Positions 24,327-34,758 of a stretch of DNA of 64,000 nucleotides are shown piece after piece. Where the stretch lies: assembly GCF_026151205.1 (NCBI RefSeq), contig NC_087081.1:5513246-5577245 (forward strand), read 5' to 3'. The notes under the pieces were generated by a model. The model did no database searches, had not been told where the DNA came from, and saw nothing but the letters and a program-made list of their open reading frames with translations. Position 1 is the first letter of the stretch. Each line of letters opens with the position of its first letter. The position numbers and the translations under genes were made by a program. Source of the DNA: Bolinopsis microptera (Eukaryota; Ctenophora; Tentaculata; Lobata; Bolinopsidae).

Positions 24327-24602
24327 AAGGGTTTTTTAACGTACCTTATCGGACGTTATTTGACCGGACACTGCGTGAACGGACATAATTTTGAATGCAC
24401 ATTAAAATGAACGGCATGTACTATACCTTGTCTGACTTTATTTGAACGATTTTGAAGTCCGATAAAATATTTAACATCTTAGAACAGCACGGCCCCTCCC
24501 TCCCCCCACAATGATTCATTATGCGGTACTCAAATTTATTATATATTTTATCACATACTAACAAAGCGGGATGGTACAAGCTAGCAAAAGAGAAATAGAA
24601 AG
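24327..24602 (+). repeat. 280-bp dispersed direct repeat, copy 1 (contains family-A MITE ends)
   Basis: About 276 bp that match 26679-26963 in the same orientation with roughly 90% or more identity. It includes CCTTATCGGACGTTATTTGA, the shared CCCCTCCCTCCCCCCACAATG and AACAAAGCGGGATGGTACAA. Together with copy 2 it brackets FB2 and the non-LTR fragment. It could be the end of a longer element or a MITE-rich segmental duplication. Confidence 0.8.
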
Positions 24603-24647
24603 AGAAAATATATACACTATACAGCATATTAATTATACAGCATATTA

Positions 24648-25832
24648 GGCAATTCAGTAGTGTGGCATAACACGGTTAAGGCACGGTTAAGGCACGGTTA
24701 AGGCACGGTTAAGGCACAAGGGTTACATAATAACAGTAGTGTGGCATAACACGGTTAAGGCACGGTTAAGGCACGGTTAACGCTCGGTTAACGCACGGTT
24801 AAGGCACGGTTAAGGCACAAACTGCCCAAAAGCAACCATTATGGTCGCTTAAGGCACGGTTAACGCACGGTTAACGCACGGTTGGGGAAATATAACATAT
24901 AAACATACAAGTGGTTAACTAAGGCACGGCTAGGGAACAAGGGTTACATAAGGCACGGTTGAGACACGGTCACTTAAGGCACGGTTAACGATCTGTAAAT
25001 TTTACAGTGCGATTCCCGCTATGAATAAATTTTCTAATTGTAAAGCAACAGCCCTGCTTCGTTTGACCGTCCTATATTTGAAATCCTTATCTCGATTAAC
25101 GATCTCTTCAGGTAACAAAGCTCTTCAAATTAAGTTAACATCTCCTAGAGGGTCATCAGATGATTGTTGTAGTCGATCCCTGTCAGACACACGCTACTCC
25201 TGTAGTCAGACCGACAAGATCCAACCCTGCACCTACAAATTCTCGTACCACCGCTGTACGTCCTACCAGACCTCCTCCTCCTCCCACACCTATTGTTCCT
25301 GCTTCCAATCCCAACACCGCTCCTACCGCTCCTACCGCTCCTACCGCTCCTACTTTACCTCCATCTGGATCCCCGCCTACCTCTTCCAATGATGCTGGTT
25401 CGGATCTTGTTGCTCAAAATCCGATACTTCCTCTCAACGCTGGCAATCCCGCTCCTGGTCCAGTACGATCCAATACTCGCAAGAGAACATTCTCCCTGCC
25501 TGGAATACAAACAGAGTACAAATCAATCTTGGACCGTGTCAACGATGGAGAATCTCTAGCAGCAGCTCTAAACGCTGCTGCGTTCCCCAACCGTGCGTTA
25601 ACCGTGCGTTAACCGTGCCTTAAGCGACCATAATGGTTGCTTTTGGGCAGTTTGTGCCTGAACCGTGCCTTAACCGTGCGTTAACCGTGCGTTAACCGTG
25701 CCTTAAGAACCGTGCCTTATGTAACCCTTGTGCCTTAACCGTGCCTTAACCGTGCCTTAACCGTGCCTTAACTGTGCCTTAACCGTGCCTTAACCGTGCC
25801 TTAACCGTGTTATGCCACACTACTGAATTGCC
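24648..25832. mobile_element. foldback element FB2 (1.2 kb, 8-bp TSD)
   Basis: Flanked by an exact 8-bp direct repeat GCATATTA (24640-24647 and 25833-25840). Ends are perfect inverted repeats for at least 28 bp, starting GGCAATTCAGTAGTGTGGCA. The arms are arrays of an 11-bp unit CGGTTAAGGCA (variant CGGTTAACGCA). Both arms share the interrupting module ACAAACTGCCCAAAAGCAAC plus CATTATGGTCGC, then the array again, then GGTTGGGGAA. The centre encodes a 150-residue proline-rich protein on the plus strand, homologous to the ORF in FB1. No transposase is present. Same architecture and same GGCAA terminal start as FB1, with an unrelated repeat unit. Confidence 0.88.
25160..25612 (+). CDS. proline-rich protein with HTH-like C-terminus, cargo of FB2
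   Basis: 150 codons from an ATG at 25160. Residues 1-9 read MIVVVDPCQ. A Pro/Thr-rich low-complexity stretch (RPTRPPPPPTPIVP, then four APT repeats) covers about 15-75. A basic segment (RSNTRKRTFSLPG, about 103-115) precedes two predicted helices, TEYKSILDRVNDGES and LAAALNAAAFPNR, which look like a helix-turn-helix DNA-binding module. The frame then ends within the 11-bp array. The sequence AACGCTGCTGCGTTCCCCAA before the stop region shares CCCCAACCG with the inner end of the left arm, so the ORF terminus and the arm boundary coincide. An overlapping +1 frame (25021-25392) may hold an upstream portion (MNKFSNCKATALLRL) joined by a lost splice or frameshift. Function unknown; the family is shared with FB1. 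Confidence 0.5.
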   Translation: MIVVVDPCQTHATPVVRPTRSNPAPTNSRTTAVRPTRPPPPPTPIVPASNPNTAPTAPTAPTAPTLPPSGSPPTSSNDAGSDLVAQNPILPLNAGNPAPGPVRSNTRKRTFSLPGIQTEYKSILDRVNDGESLAAALNAAAFPNRALTVR

Positions 25833-25859
25833 GCATATTAATTATATATAATTGCAGTA

Positions 25860-26258
25860 GTTGGTGTCCTACTGCAAAGTCACTAGAAAAACTAGACATT
25901 TGCCATAGAAAACACCTTAGATCATTACTGAACATTTATTGGCCTCATGGAACAATATCCAATGCAAACTTATACCTAAGATGTAACTCAGTAAAGCTAT
26001 CAGATTTTGTCCCTAAAGCAAGGTGGAAGTTCTTAGGTCATATCTTGCGTAGTGCTGGATGACTCCCCCGCTGCATTAGCGTTAAAGTTTGCTGTCACAA
26101 CAAACTGTAAAGGGCGCGTCGGTGCGCATCGTAAGAATTTGTTCAAGATTATTATGAATGATTTGACCCGTAGAGGTTTAAAACTTAACTCTTTGAATGA
26201 TCTTGATAAGCTTAAGATATTAGCCGATGATAGAGTTGCTTGGAGAAACAAATTTTAA
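25860..26258 (+). pseudogene. 3' end of non-LTR retrotransposon ORF2
   Basis: The frame from about 25860 reads PTAKSLEKLDICHRKHLRSL, then IYWPHGTISNANLYLRCN and ARWKFLGHILRSAG, then a stop. These are hallmarks of the C-terminal region of CR1/RTE-like element ORF2 proteins (HRRHLR-LL-WP; RW-x-LGH-x-LR). A +1 frame takes over at 26052 and ends with LNDLDKLKILADDRVAW before TAA at 26258, so one frameshift separates the two parts. It is a 5'-truncated, broken copy, probably of the same family as the fragments at 53.96-55.58 kb. A 44-bp piece (25905-25948) is repeated exactly at 29397-29440. Confidence 0.75.
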
Positions 26259-26678
26259 CTCTAGCTGTTTTGACCACCATTTTAGGATGACTTGATTTCT
26301 TTTAGGGGTTTTGAATATTTTATTTTTAATGGTGTAAACAGTTTCTTAATAATACAGCATATTATGACCTACACTATAAATATAACCATGTGCTGTGGTG
26401 GATTACGAAAAGAGTGTTAGTTTATCAAATTAAGACACCATTCAACACGTCAGACTCAGACACGGTGCAATTTAAATAAAACCTAAAATAAACAGCCGAC
26501 AACTTTACACAAACACTGTGTTTGCATAGCATTAGCAAGCACCACTCACCATGCGAGGAGCGTGGAGGGAGGGGTGAATATATGTATGACGTCACAGCGC
26601 AATATCTAGTTATGGCTCTAACTTATGATAGGAACATAATAGTGTTTCGAAGGTGGTTAGTGTGAAGTTTGCACCCTT

Positions 26679-26963
26679 TAAGGGTTTTTACCGTACCTTA
26701 TCGGACGTTATTTTACCGGACATTGCGTAAACGGACATAATTTTGAATGCACATTAAAATGAGCGGCAATATGTACTTTTAAATACATCGTCTGACTTTA
26801 TTTGAACGATTTTGAAGTCTGATAAAGTATTTAACATCTTTGAACAGTACGACCCCTCCCTCCCCCCACAATGATTCATTATGCGGTACTCAAATTTATT
26901 ATATATTTTATCACATACCAACAAAGCGGGATGGTACAAGCTAGCAAAAGAGAAATAGAAAGG
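26679..26963 (+). repeat. 280-bp dispersed direct repeat, copy 2
   Basis: Second copy of the repeat at 24327-24602, same strand, with small indels (for example GAGCGGCAATATGTAC against GAACGGCATGTAC). Between 26964 and 28112 I see no gene. Confidence 0.8.
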
Positions 26964-28112
26964 GATGAAGCTAATTAGCTTATTTCATGGACTCCAACTC
27001 AGCTGATACCCAAAGTCAAATACTAAGTTACCTGATTAATAATGTTATCCGATGAGAGGAAACGATTTTACAATATACAAACAAACTTTAATCACTTCAA
27101 GGACACAGCCATGGGAGTAACGTGCACCAGACAGTTCGTTTGAAAGTTTGTTCTGACTTCTGCAATTTAATTACAACTTTAGAATTATTGAGTTAGAGCC
27201 AAATTGTTCCTAGTATATAGTAGGTAGTATAGTGTATTATGATTTATGAACAAACATAGAATAGCGGTGGCTTTATGTTGTTAACATTGTAATTGGGTGT
27301 TCAATGTTCATGGGCAGAAAACACAAAGTAGAATCGCTGAATCGTGCTAAAAAATATGACATAGGTACATATTTTGATTTCGATTCAATAATAACACGAT
27401 TCATGAAAATAATTCTTAGCACTGTGAGATTGTGGGTTTCAATTATTGCGGTCTTCTTTGTAAAGTTTTAAAGTTTATAAATTACAATTTACTACACACC
27501 ATTACTCGACAAAACTTATTTACACATGAACTGTGTCCACTATCCAATTATCCAAGACAGTAAATAGAATGAGGTCTCATGGTAGGTGAATTGAATAAAA
27601 ATATTGAAGTAAATAAAAGCAAACAAATTACATGTAATGCTGGAATTAGCAGAAAATAAAAAAATTTAAAAACAAACAAACAAAATACTGACAGGTAATT
27701 CACTTCCTTTGTGTAGCGGGTGTCGTACATACATAAAACTATAAAATCAATTGGAATAGTTCATTCGAAGAAAGACTGCTTTAGTATCTAATATCAGTAT
27801 GTTTCCTGGAAATTGGAAACCAGAGAAGGAACTAAATTTATGCAGTTGTGACGTTAACGTTGGTCCAGAACGCGAACGTTTGTAGTTGTTATGTAATGCC
27901 AGTAAAATCACGAAAAGTGCTACATTTCACAGAAAATAGCTCTTTAAGGACAGTTCACAATAACTTTACCTTCCTAGTTGTGAATTTGATCAAATAATCT
28001 CACAGATCTAAACGACAGAATAAGCTTAGTTTCACTTTAATTATTTTGATTCTTAATCCAAATTGCACATGCGACAGCATAAGATTAAATGATTCATTTT
28101 AGCTTGTGGTAA

Positions 28113-28973
28113 TAGTAGAGGCTCTTACGGGCATTGTCTGCTCGATACGCTAGGGACCCCAGATACACCTTTCTAGACGTATTTTTGACCGTAGAATCGA
28201 TTAAAAGTGGTTTCGAGATGATTGGACTGAGTTTACGCGGGTAAAATCGCAAAAAACTGATTTTTGGGCAAAAAATAGGCCAAAAAACCATGTTTTTTGA
28301 TATTTTGAACAAGTTAATTTTGTTGGCATGTCGGCAAAACTTGCATGGAAATAGTTAAAACACAGCCGCACAAGACGGTACAAAAATTTTAAAAATCCCT
28401 CTGTTTTTACGCGGGTAAAAATCCAAAAAAGTGGTAAAAATTTTGACTTTTTTTGCTTGAAGTTTGAATAATTTTTTGCAGTTGTATTAAATCAACCCAA
28501 AAATAGTCACATCGTGTTTGCCTAAATTTTTCCTTTCCGAGAAGTACCCACTCCATATACTTTATCGAAGTTTGAATATTGTCACTCCGCAAGCGTTTTT
28601 GCCAAATTTTCGACGCGCACTACGCGCAAAAGCATTTAGTTGTTATCAATTGGCACCCGCGCGTTCATCATAAATTTCAAACAGCTGTAACTCAGCGAGA
28701 TTATGGCCGTTTTAGCTCATATTTTCACACTAAATAGAAAATAATGTGATCTTATTGCTGACAAAATATGAATATAATTACTCTATTTGCCTTAGAGTAA
28801 TAGACTGTCAAAGTTTAAAACGCGCATTGGTATAGCACGTGACTAATAATGCCAAATTTATACTTCTTAACATATTATCGATCCTTAGACATCATACTAT
28901 TGTGTCAAATTAGCGGTTAGGTCTCTAAACTCGTAGCAGAAAACACGTCTTTTTGCCCGTAAGAGCCTCTACT
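28113..28973. mobile_element. Harbinger-like non-autonomous DNA transposon
   Basis: Terminal inverted repeats TAGTAGAGGCTCTTACGGGC at 28113-28132 and its complement ending at 28973. TAA lies immediately outside on both sides, which would fit the 3-bp TWA duplications of PIF/Harbinger elements. The 861-bp interior is AT-rich with internal copies of TTACGCGGGTAAAA (about 28236 and 28408). It has no transposase frame. Confidence 0.65.
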
Positions 28974-29181
28974 ATAATACTGATACTGTACTGATACTGT
29001 CATATCTAACAGCCTTAAAATCAGCCTTTGTAACTGCAAGCACCTGTTCAAGCATAACAAAAATCTTCTCTGGATTGTCGAGTGCAATGATAACAGTAAG
29101 CAGTTTGTTGGGATGTATTCTTTTATGTAACTTAGTAACAACGAGATATCTGGACCGGGTATAAAAAGCAGTGTGGTGCAA
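28974..29181 (-). CDS. possible exon fragment, unidentified
   Basis: A minus-strand frame of about 69 codons next to the Harbinger-like element. Its composition is protein-like (NKLLTVIIALDNPEKIFVML, then TKADFKAVRYDS), but I recognise no family and its end is supplied by the transposon terminus. It could be an exon disrupted by that insertion or chance. Confidence 0.2.
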
Positions 29182-29396
29182 ACTAGCAAATAATTATAGG
29201 TTCGATTATAGGTTCTATTCCGATTTGCTTCAATCTCAAAAATGGTGAGCTGGAGGCCAGATTCTCAGGTTCTTATCCGAAGTATCACTCCGATAGATTC
29301 TAATATCAACCATTATTTGAAAAACCCACGGGTGTTTATTTTGAGCATCTCACCTTGGTGACAAAATTATTACTTATAATTTACTTAGCAAACGAA

Positions 29397-29440
29397 ATAG
29401 AAAACACCTTAGATCATTACTGAACATTTATTGGCCTCAT
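29397..29440 (+). repeat. 44-bp fragment of the non-LTR retrotransposon
   Basis: Exact match to 25905-25948 (contains CACCTTAGATCATTACTGAA), which encodes the HRKHLRSLLNIYWPH part of the retrotransposon C-terminus. A short relic. Confidence 0.8.
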
Positions 29441-29802
29441 TTAAACAAAACTTCAAACGAAATTTTGTTTAAATCTTCTTTAACAGTTTACGATTTAACA
29501 CCTCGTAACTTGGCACCAATGTTCGTCAAGGTCTAAACTTAAAGTTGTTTCAAAATTTGAGATGGAACGGATAAAAGCTTTAGGAGAAGATAAGTTTTAA
29601 AGGTGGGAAATAAATTTTCAGGAAAGCCAAAAATACTGATTATTGAGAAAATGTGTTAATCTCAATTTATGAGCATATAGTAGATTGAAAGCTAAACATT
29701 TCAAATGAACTGATCGATAAATATAATATTAACGCTCTAACAGCCTTTAAGTAGTGTAGAAAAAACATTGGACTAAACAGATCTATAACTCTTTCAAAAA
29801 TT

Positions 29803-30144
29803 GTCACTCCAGATGAATAGTCCTCCGTTTCAGCTCTTTAATCTTTGAAAGAATATTAAGTAACGTATATGAACAGATATTAATAATGGATTATTAATCG
29901 GAGGTTTCAATGAGAAAGAATTCGGTCTAAGGTCATCGGTTGAGTTTGAGTAAACTATCGTCCAGGCTTGTAAAGGTGTGAGGAGGTAATAACTTGTTTA
30001 AAGCCGCTAATAGTGGCTGAAGCAATCTAATCTATCTAAATTTACCAATCGTAGTATCATTAATATAAGTATACTATACGTTCATTGATATTCTTTCCAA
30101 GATTAAAGAGCTGACATCAAGGACTATCCCTATCTGGAGTGACA
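29803..30144. mobile_element. MITE (TIR TGTCACTCCAGAT), 342 bp
   Basis: TGTCACTCCAGAT at 29803 and its complement ending at 30144. The inverted similarity continues inward through AGTCCT and TCAGCTCTTTAATCTT with a few mismatches. No ORF. The next 1.9 kb (30145-32084) carries no gene, only a family-A MITE fragment (about 30345-30440) and two diverged copies of a roughly 165-bp segment (about 31135-31300 and 31500-31660) that share CAAGGAAATATTTT and AGTAGTAGAAC. Confidence 0.7.
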
Positions 30145-32084
30145 CTCTTAGCAAAAGAGCTGTAAGCTTAGAAAGGGCGTGGCATAATATTAATAACTAT
30201 GCATACTAGGTCATTGAAGCGGCATCACTGCTCCAGTCCAGCAAATATTTTTTATTGGGGCAGCTAAAGTTTCTCACATGTAAATTATCTAGAAACGCGC
30301 GCGACGATTAAAGAAATCTTGTTAGCTTTGCCCTTGTAGTTCCCGTACATACCTTAACGGACCTTATTTAGACGCATGAGGCCCTAGCGTTCATTTTAAT
30401 GTCCGTTCAAATAAAGTATGTTCGTTTACAGTCCGTCCAAGTCAAAATTCGTTGAAATTTTTCCCCAAACGTATTCCACTACAAACTTTTTGTCCAGGAT
30501 ATATAATTACTATTAATTGTAGATATTTCACGTTAAACAACAGATTTATTTTAACAATTGTGCGTTGCAGTTATGTAAAAGTTATTGCAACTTTTCATCC
30601 ATGACAAAGGTATTTAGCAGAATTAACGTTTGTTTAATACACTGAGTGGAGACTCTCACTTCCTCCCCAAGTAGTTTCTCAACTATTGGTAATATGTTTA
30701 CTGTTTAGTAGGTGAAATGAGAGGGTGAAATGAGCCATGAGGCTATCAAGTATACTTTTGTGTATATTTTCGAGTAGGTTCGGTATTATGATTATCTAAT
30801 ATGTCAACAATAAAAATTGATTCATCCTCTTCAAGCTCAATATTTCAAAATGAGGCTAATAAATAATTCGACCGCATTTTAATTTCAACGCACGGAAACA
30901 TGTTATAGACCCACTACAAAACTTGTAATTGTAGCCCGAAGGTTATTGAGACTTTATCGAAACTTATGTAAGGTTGGATTGAGGCTACCTTCCCTCCTTG
31001 AGGCAAAATTGAGGCTAACAGATACACTACGCAGACAAACGTCACTGTGTTACTGATAGGGAGACAAGTACCCAACACCGTGATAAATCTGCCCTTGCAT
31101 CATAGTCATACTGTGTTGTATTAATGTAAGGATTGACTTATCTCAAACACAAGGAAATATTTTGTCGTAAACTATGAATGTAAATTTGTCGCCGCCCAAG
31201 AATATCTTGCGCCCATTGCGCTAATTGTCGTAAGACTACCTCAGGTAATTAATTTAAGTCTTTGTTAGTAGTAGAACTGTTGGCTAGAGTAGGCTCCTTA
31301 CTTCTATGGAGCTCTCTGGCCAATTGCTCTGGCAATGCTATCCATGGGGCCATGTAATATCACATGATCTGATATCATGCCAAATTAGGCTCCAAACTAT
31401 AAAGTGTAATACAAATGAAACTGTTTGAGAAATTTTTACAAGGAAAGTTTTTATTTCGCTTGACACATCTCATTATTATTATATTTTAAATGTTTCAAAA
31501 TGTTCTCAAACGCAAGGAAATATTTTTTGTATACATTTTTCCTAATAATCGAAAGTCAATCTGAATATTGCACTATTAAACATAAACTACCCCAGGTTAC
31601 TGATTTAAATCAATATTTAAATCAGTACCTCATAGTAGTAGAACAGCTGTTGAGAGGGCTCTAAAAAAGCAGTGCAATTAGTTTTGTAATCACACCGAAT
31701 ATGCTTTCGGATGCTCAAAAAACAGTGCAATTAATCGCACTCCCTGGAAAAAAGCCGCGGTGCGATTATGATAATAATAAGTGGCCGTCAAATAGGTCAA
31801 AAGTGGAGTTATACAGTAAATTAAAGCATTCGACATTAAAACTATCACTTATTAAATATTATAATAAGCGTGACAGGAGTTAGCCTCGATCTCACCTCTC
31901 AAAACTCATGTCAGGTTAGTATAACTATATGATCATCGACTATTCATGAATTATACAGGTTAGACAGGAACAATTTGAAGGGCTAGTCCGAAGAAGCAGT
32001 AGAACAAGAAATGAACAAAACCTTGATAGTTAGCCTTATTTTATCCTCTATCAAAAGAAAGAAAGGGTAGGTGGAGTCTACTGC

Positions 32085-32830
32085 ATCGACCTAAAGTGCC
32101 TATCCATATTATGTATACCAGGGCAAAGGATAATTTGAAGGACGTTATTGTCAAACATAATTTAAAAATTAGAAAAGATTTGTTAGCCTCACTTTACCCT
32201 CCATTAGAAGGAAAAAAGGGGTCGGCTGGGCCCAGGGACAAAAGGATTTCGCGGCGATTTTGGCCAAAAATCGCGATACCGCGAAATACATTTCGCGGTA
32301 TATTAAACTATACATAAAATTTGTCGCGGAGAATGGGAAATTTCGCGGTTTCGTACATGCCGCGAAATCCTTTTGTCCCTGGCTGGGCCGGCCTTCGACC
32401 AAGAGCATCCATCTTATGTATTTTAGGTTAGAGGATACTTTGATAGACGTTATTGTTCAAAATAATTCAAAAATTAGAAATGATCTGTTAGCCTCACTTT
32501 ACCCTCCATTAGAAGTAAAAAAGGAGTCGGCTGGGCCATCCTTCGACCTAGAGCATCCATGACCATATTATGTATTTTAGGTCAGAGGATACTTTGATAG
32601 ACGTTATTATTCAAATATAATTCATAACTTAGTGATGACTTGTTAACCTCATTTCCCCCTCAATTAGAAGGAAAAAAGGGGTCGGCTGGGCCAGCCTTTG
32701 ACCTAGAGCATCCAACTCATGTATTTTAAGTCAGAGGATACCTTGATAGACGTTATTATTCAAATACAATTCATAACTTAGTAATGACTTGTCCTCATTT
32801 TCCACTCAATTAGCGAAAAAATTCTGAAAG
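32085..32830 (+). repeat. ~155-bp tandem repeat, about 4.5 copies
   Basis: Recurring phrases AGAGGATACTTTGATAGACG (32431, 32584, 32735), TTACCCTCCATTAGAAG and AAAAAAGGGGTCGGCTGGGC define a unit of about 152-159 bp. The first copy is split by the hAT-like MITE at 32233-32381, and the last copies are more diverged. Confidence 0.8.
32233..32381. mobile_element. hAT-like MITE, 149 bp
   Basis: Inverted termini CAGGGACAAAAGGATTTCGC and complement, with an exact 8-bp target duplication GCTGGGCC (32225-32232 and 32382-32389). CAGGG-type ends with an 8-bp TSD are diagnostic of the hAT superfamily. The interior is made of further inverted TTTCGCGG motifs. It lies inside a unit of the ~155-bp tandem repeat; the uninterrupted copies show the empty site. 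Confidence 0.9.
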
Positions 32831-33119
32831 AGTTCGATCTGATGAATCGATTGAACACGTTTAAACTTTTATTACATAATTGGAAGCTGTCATTAGAATA
32901 CAAAATGTAAAATGACTCGTTACCCTCAATTAGCCCTCGACTAAATGCATCGCAAATTTTATTAACCGAAACTCAATTAGTTGAACTATAGACATGTGAA
33001 ATATCATATGCCTATATTAAAAGTTCTTGCTGTGACAATCATCTAAAGTTAAATTGGGAAATACGTGGTCCATCTCGTGCGAAGTTTCATAATGACCAAC
33101 GTCAGTAGAGACTATGAAC

Positions 33120-33166
33120 GACAAGTGAAACTACTGTTTTACTCCTAAACAGTAGTTTCACTTGTC
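33120..33166. repeat. perfect 20-bp stem hairpin
   Basis: GACAAGTGAAACTACTGTTT (33120-33139), a 7-base loop, then its exact complement (33147-33166). Part of it (TGTTTACTGTTTAGTAGTTT-like) recurs nearby at 33268-33290 and 33312-33345. Confidence 0.9.
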
Positions 33167-33811
33167 CTACCTACTACCTAGTCTTTACTACCGGATATTT
33201 ATATCCCTGTAATCATTATCTTATCATGAGACTAATGAACAGCGAACCTCTCCAGGATCTTATATTGGTAATGTGTTTACTGTTTAGTAGTTTCTACTTT
33301 CTCAATTATTGATAATGTGTTTACTGTTTAGTTATTAGTAGTTTCTCGATTATCACCTGTGTTATCGAATTATACTGTCCAATTCTAAAGGATTATTAAT
33401 ATCACTAGATAATTGTGTTACCTGGTCAGCTGTACCATTTGAACTGGGGAGAATATAATTTCCACCACTGAAAACTTATGTGAGGAAGGCATTTGAAATT
33501 ACTAATATGTTAATATTATCGCATATTCTCCCCTCCTGTGGTAAGAGCACTCATTTGATAACTTTTGGTGTCTTATTAGTGTAGGCTGAAATGCTCTGTT
33601 ATAGTCGTAAAATCAAAAGATAAGTGCACCTTACAGTTCAACGCAAAAAGAGCTTTTTTGGGTTCGATAAATGTTGCAAATTTTACTAATCGGTAAATTG
33701 AATGCCAACAACAAAATGAAAAAGTAACAAAATGAATGAGACATTTAAGATCTTTGTTATAATTGAATTTAAAATAAGTACAATGAAGCCCTTTATCAGT
33801 GCGTTGTGTTA

Positions 33812-34053
33812 CCAGATCGGATGGAAATACAATCACCAACGCTCTGGTATCGGATATTAATACACTCGCACCTTCGACAATCGTGTAATAGTTTCCACCT
33901 TCATTCTTTGAATGATGGTACAATATACATATTTTGAGTGCTACCACATTTTGATATGATTCAGCGTCGTAAAACCGGAAATTATGTACAAATAAAGGGG
34001 CGTACAATAGTTCATCTGCCACAGCTGTACTGCCACACTGCCACAGCACTGAT
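33812..34053 (-). CDS. candidate internal exon, unidentified gene
   Basis: The minus strand is open from an acceptor AATTTCTTAG (just above 34053) to a donor CCGATCTG/GTAACA (about 33812). The product reads SVLWQCGSTAVADELLYAPL, then NFRFYDAESYQNVVALKICI, then EGASVLISDTRALVIVFP: a globular, protein-like composition with no domain I can name. The other strand is also open over part of this interval, so coding strand and reality are uncertain. Confidence 0.3.
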
Positions 34054-34202
34054 TCTAAGAAATTACCCATTCATGGTGACTGGTGAGATAACGTACTATC
34101 CCAGTCAATCGAGTTATTTAGCGTACAATACCAGGTCGAATTACATTGAGCAACTTTACCGATGTGTGGATCAGGATGTCAGAGGGATTGTTACCTGGTA
34201 AA

Positions 34203-34402
34203 CCTGAAATTTTTGTGAAACTTGATTCTGACATAACAGCTATAGCATATAGAAGTTTATAAATATTTGAGGCAACAAATTCCGTCCGCACAGCCCTACA
34301 AAAGATGATACCACCAAAGGTATTACCGAGTGTGACTGATGTGAAGAAAACTTGACTTTTCTCCGATTGTTGTTGAAGAATAAAGTGTTCAAGTTTGCTC
34401 AA
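34203..34402 (-). CDS. candidate exon upstream of the previous one
   Basis: Minus-strand open segment ending at a donor AAAATTTCAG/GTTTAC. It encodes SKLEHFILQQQSEKSQVFFT, then GNTFGGIIFCRAVRTEFVAS. It could precede the candidate exon at 33812-34053 in the same gene. No motif is recognised. Confidence 0.25.
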
Positions 34403-34552
34403 AGTAAAGTCGGTGCTGATAAATTCGTCGAAGCAAAATCGAGCCCAAACCTCCTTCTAGTTTTCTATAATTTATCCGCCTATATGAAGGGATTTATCAG
34501 TATAAAGTTACTCTATTACAATCATTGTTATCATTGTTATCAATGTTATCAA

Positions 34553-34721
34553 CAGAGGAATTTAATTATCCCTTTGAATCAATCAAGCTAGATGATTTGT
34601 TGTAAATACTGAGATCAAACTATCAATTTACAGGCTATCGTCAAACATGTTGCAAGGCGTCATCTACAGTGACATAAGCCTAAAAATTGTAAAAAGTTAG
34701 TAAAACCCAAAATTCCTTTAA
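34553..34721 (+). repeat. 165-bp direct repeat flanking the GIY-YIG remnant, copy 1
   Basis: Matches 35997-36161 in the same orientation (shared GTCAAACATGTTGCAAGGCG and TCAATTTACAGGCTATCG). The two copies bracket the GIY-YIG remnant, an arrangement seen with the terminal direct repeats of Penelope-like elements. Confidence 0.75.
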
Positions 34722-34758
34722 AAATCTGAACACTCTTAAAACGGTTATATAATTAAAA

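Noticed and set aside
25183-25559. Gly/Val-rich and Leu/Pro-rich frames overlapping the FB2 ORF
   Set aside because: Shadows of the proline-rich coding repeat; only the frame starting at 25160 shares the conserved DPC and RPT-PPPPP motifs with FB1.
33938-34201. Plus-strand 87-codon frame ending near a GTAAAC donor
   Set aside because: Competes with the minus-strand candidate exon over the same bases and lacks an acceptor I can support; left undecided rather than called.
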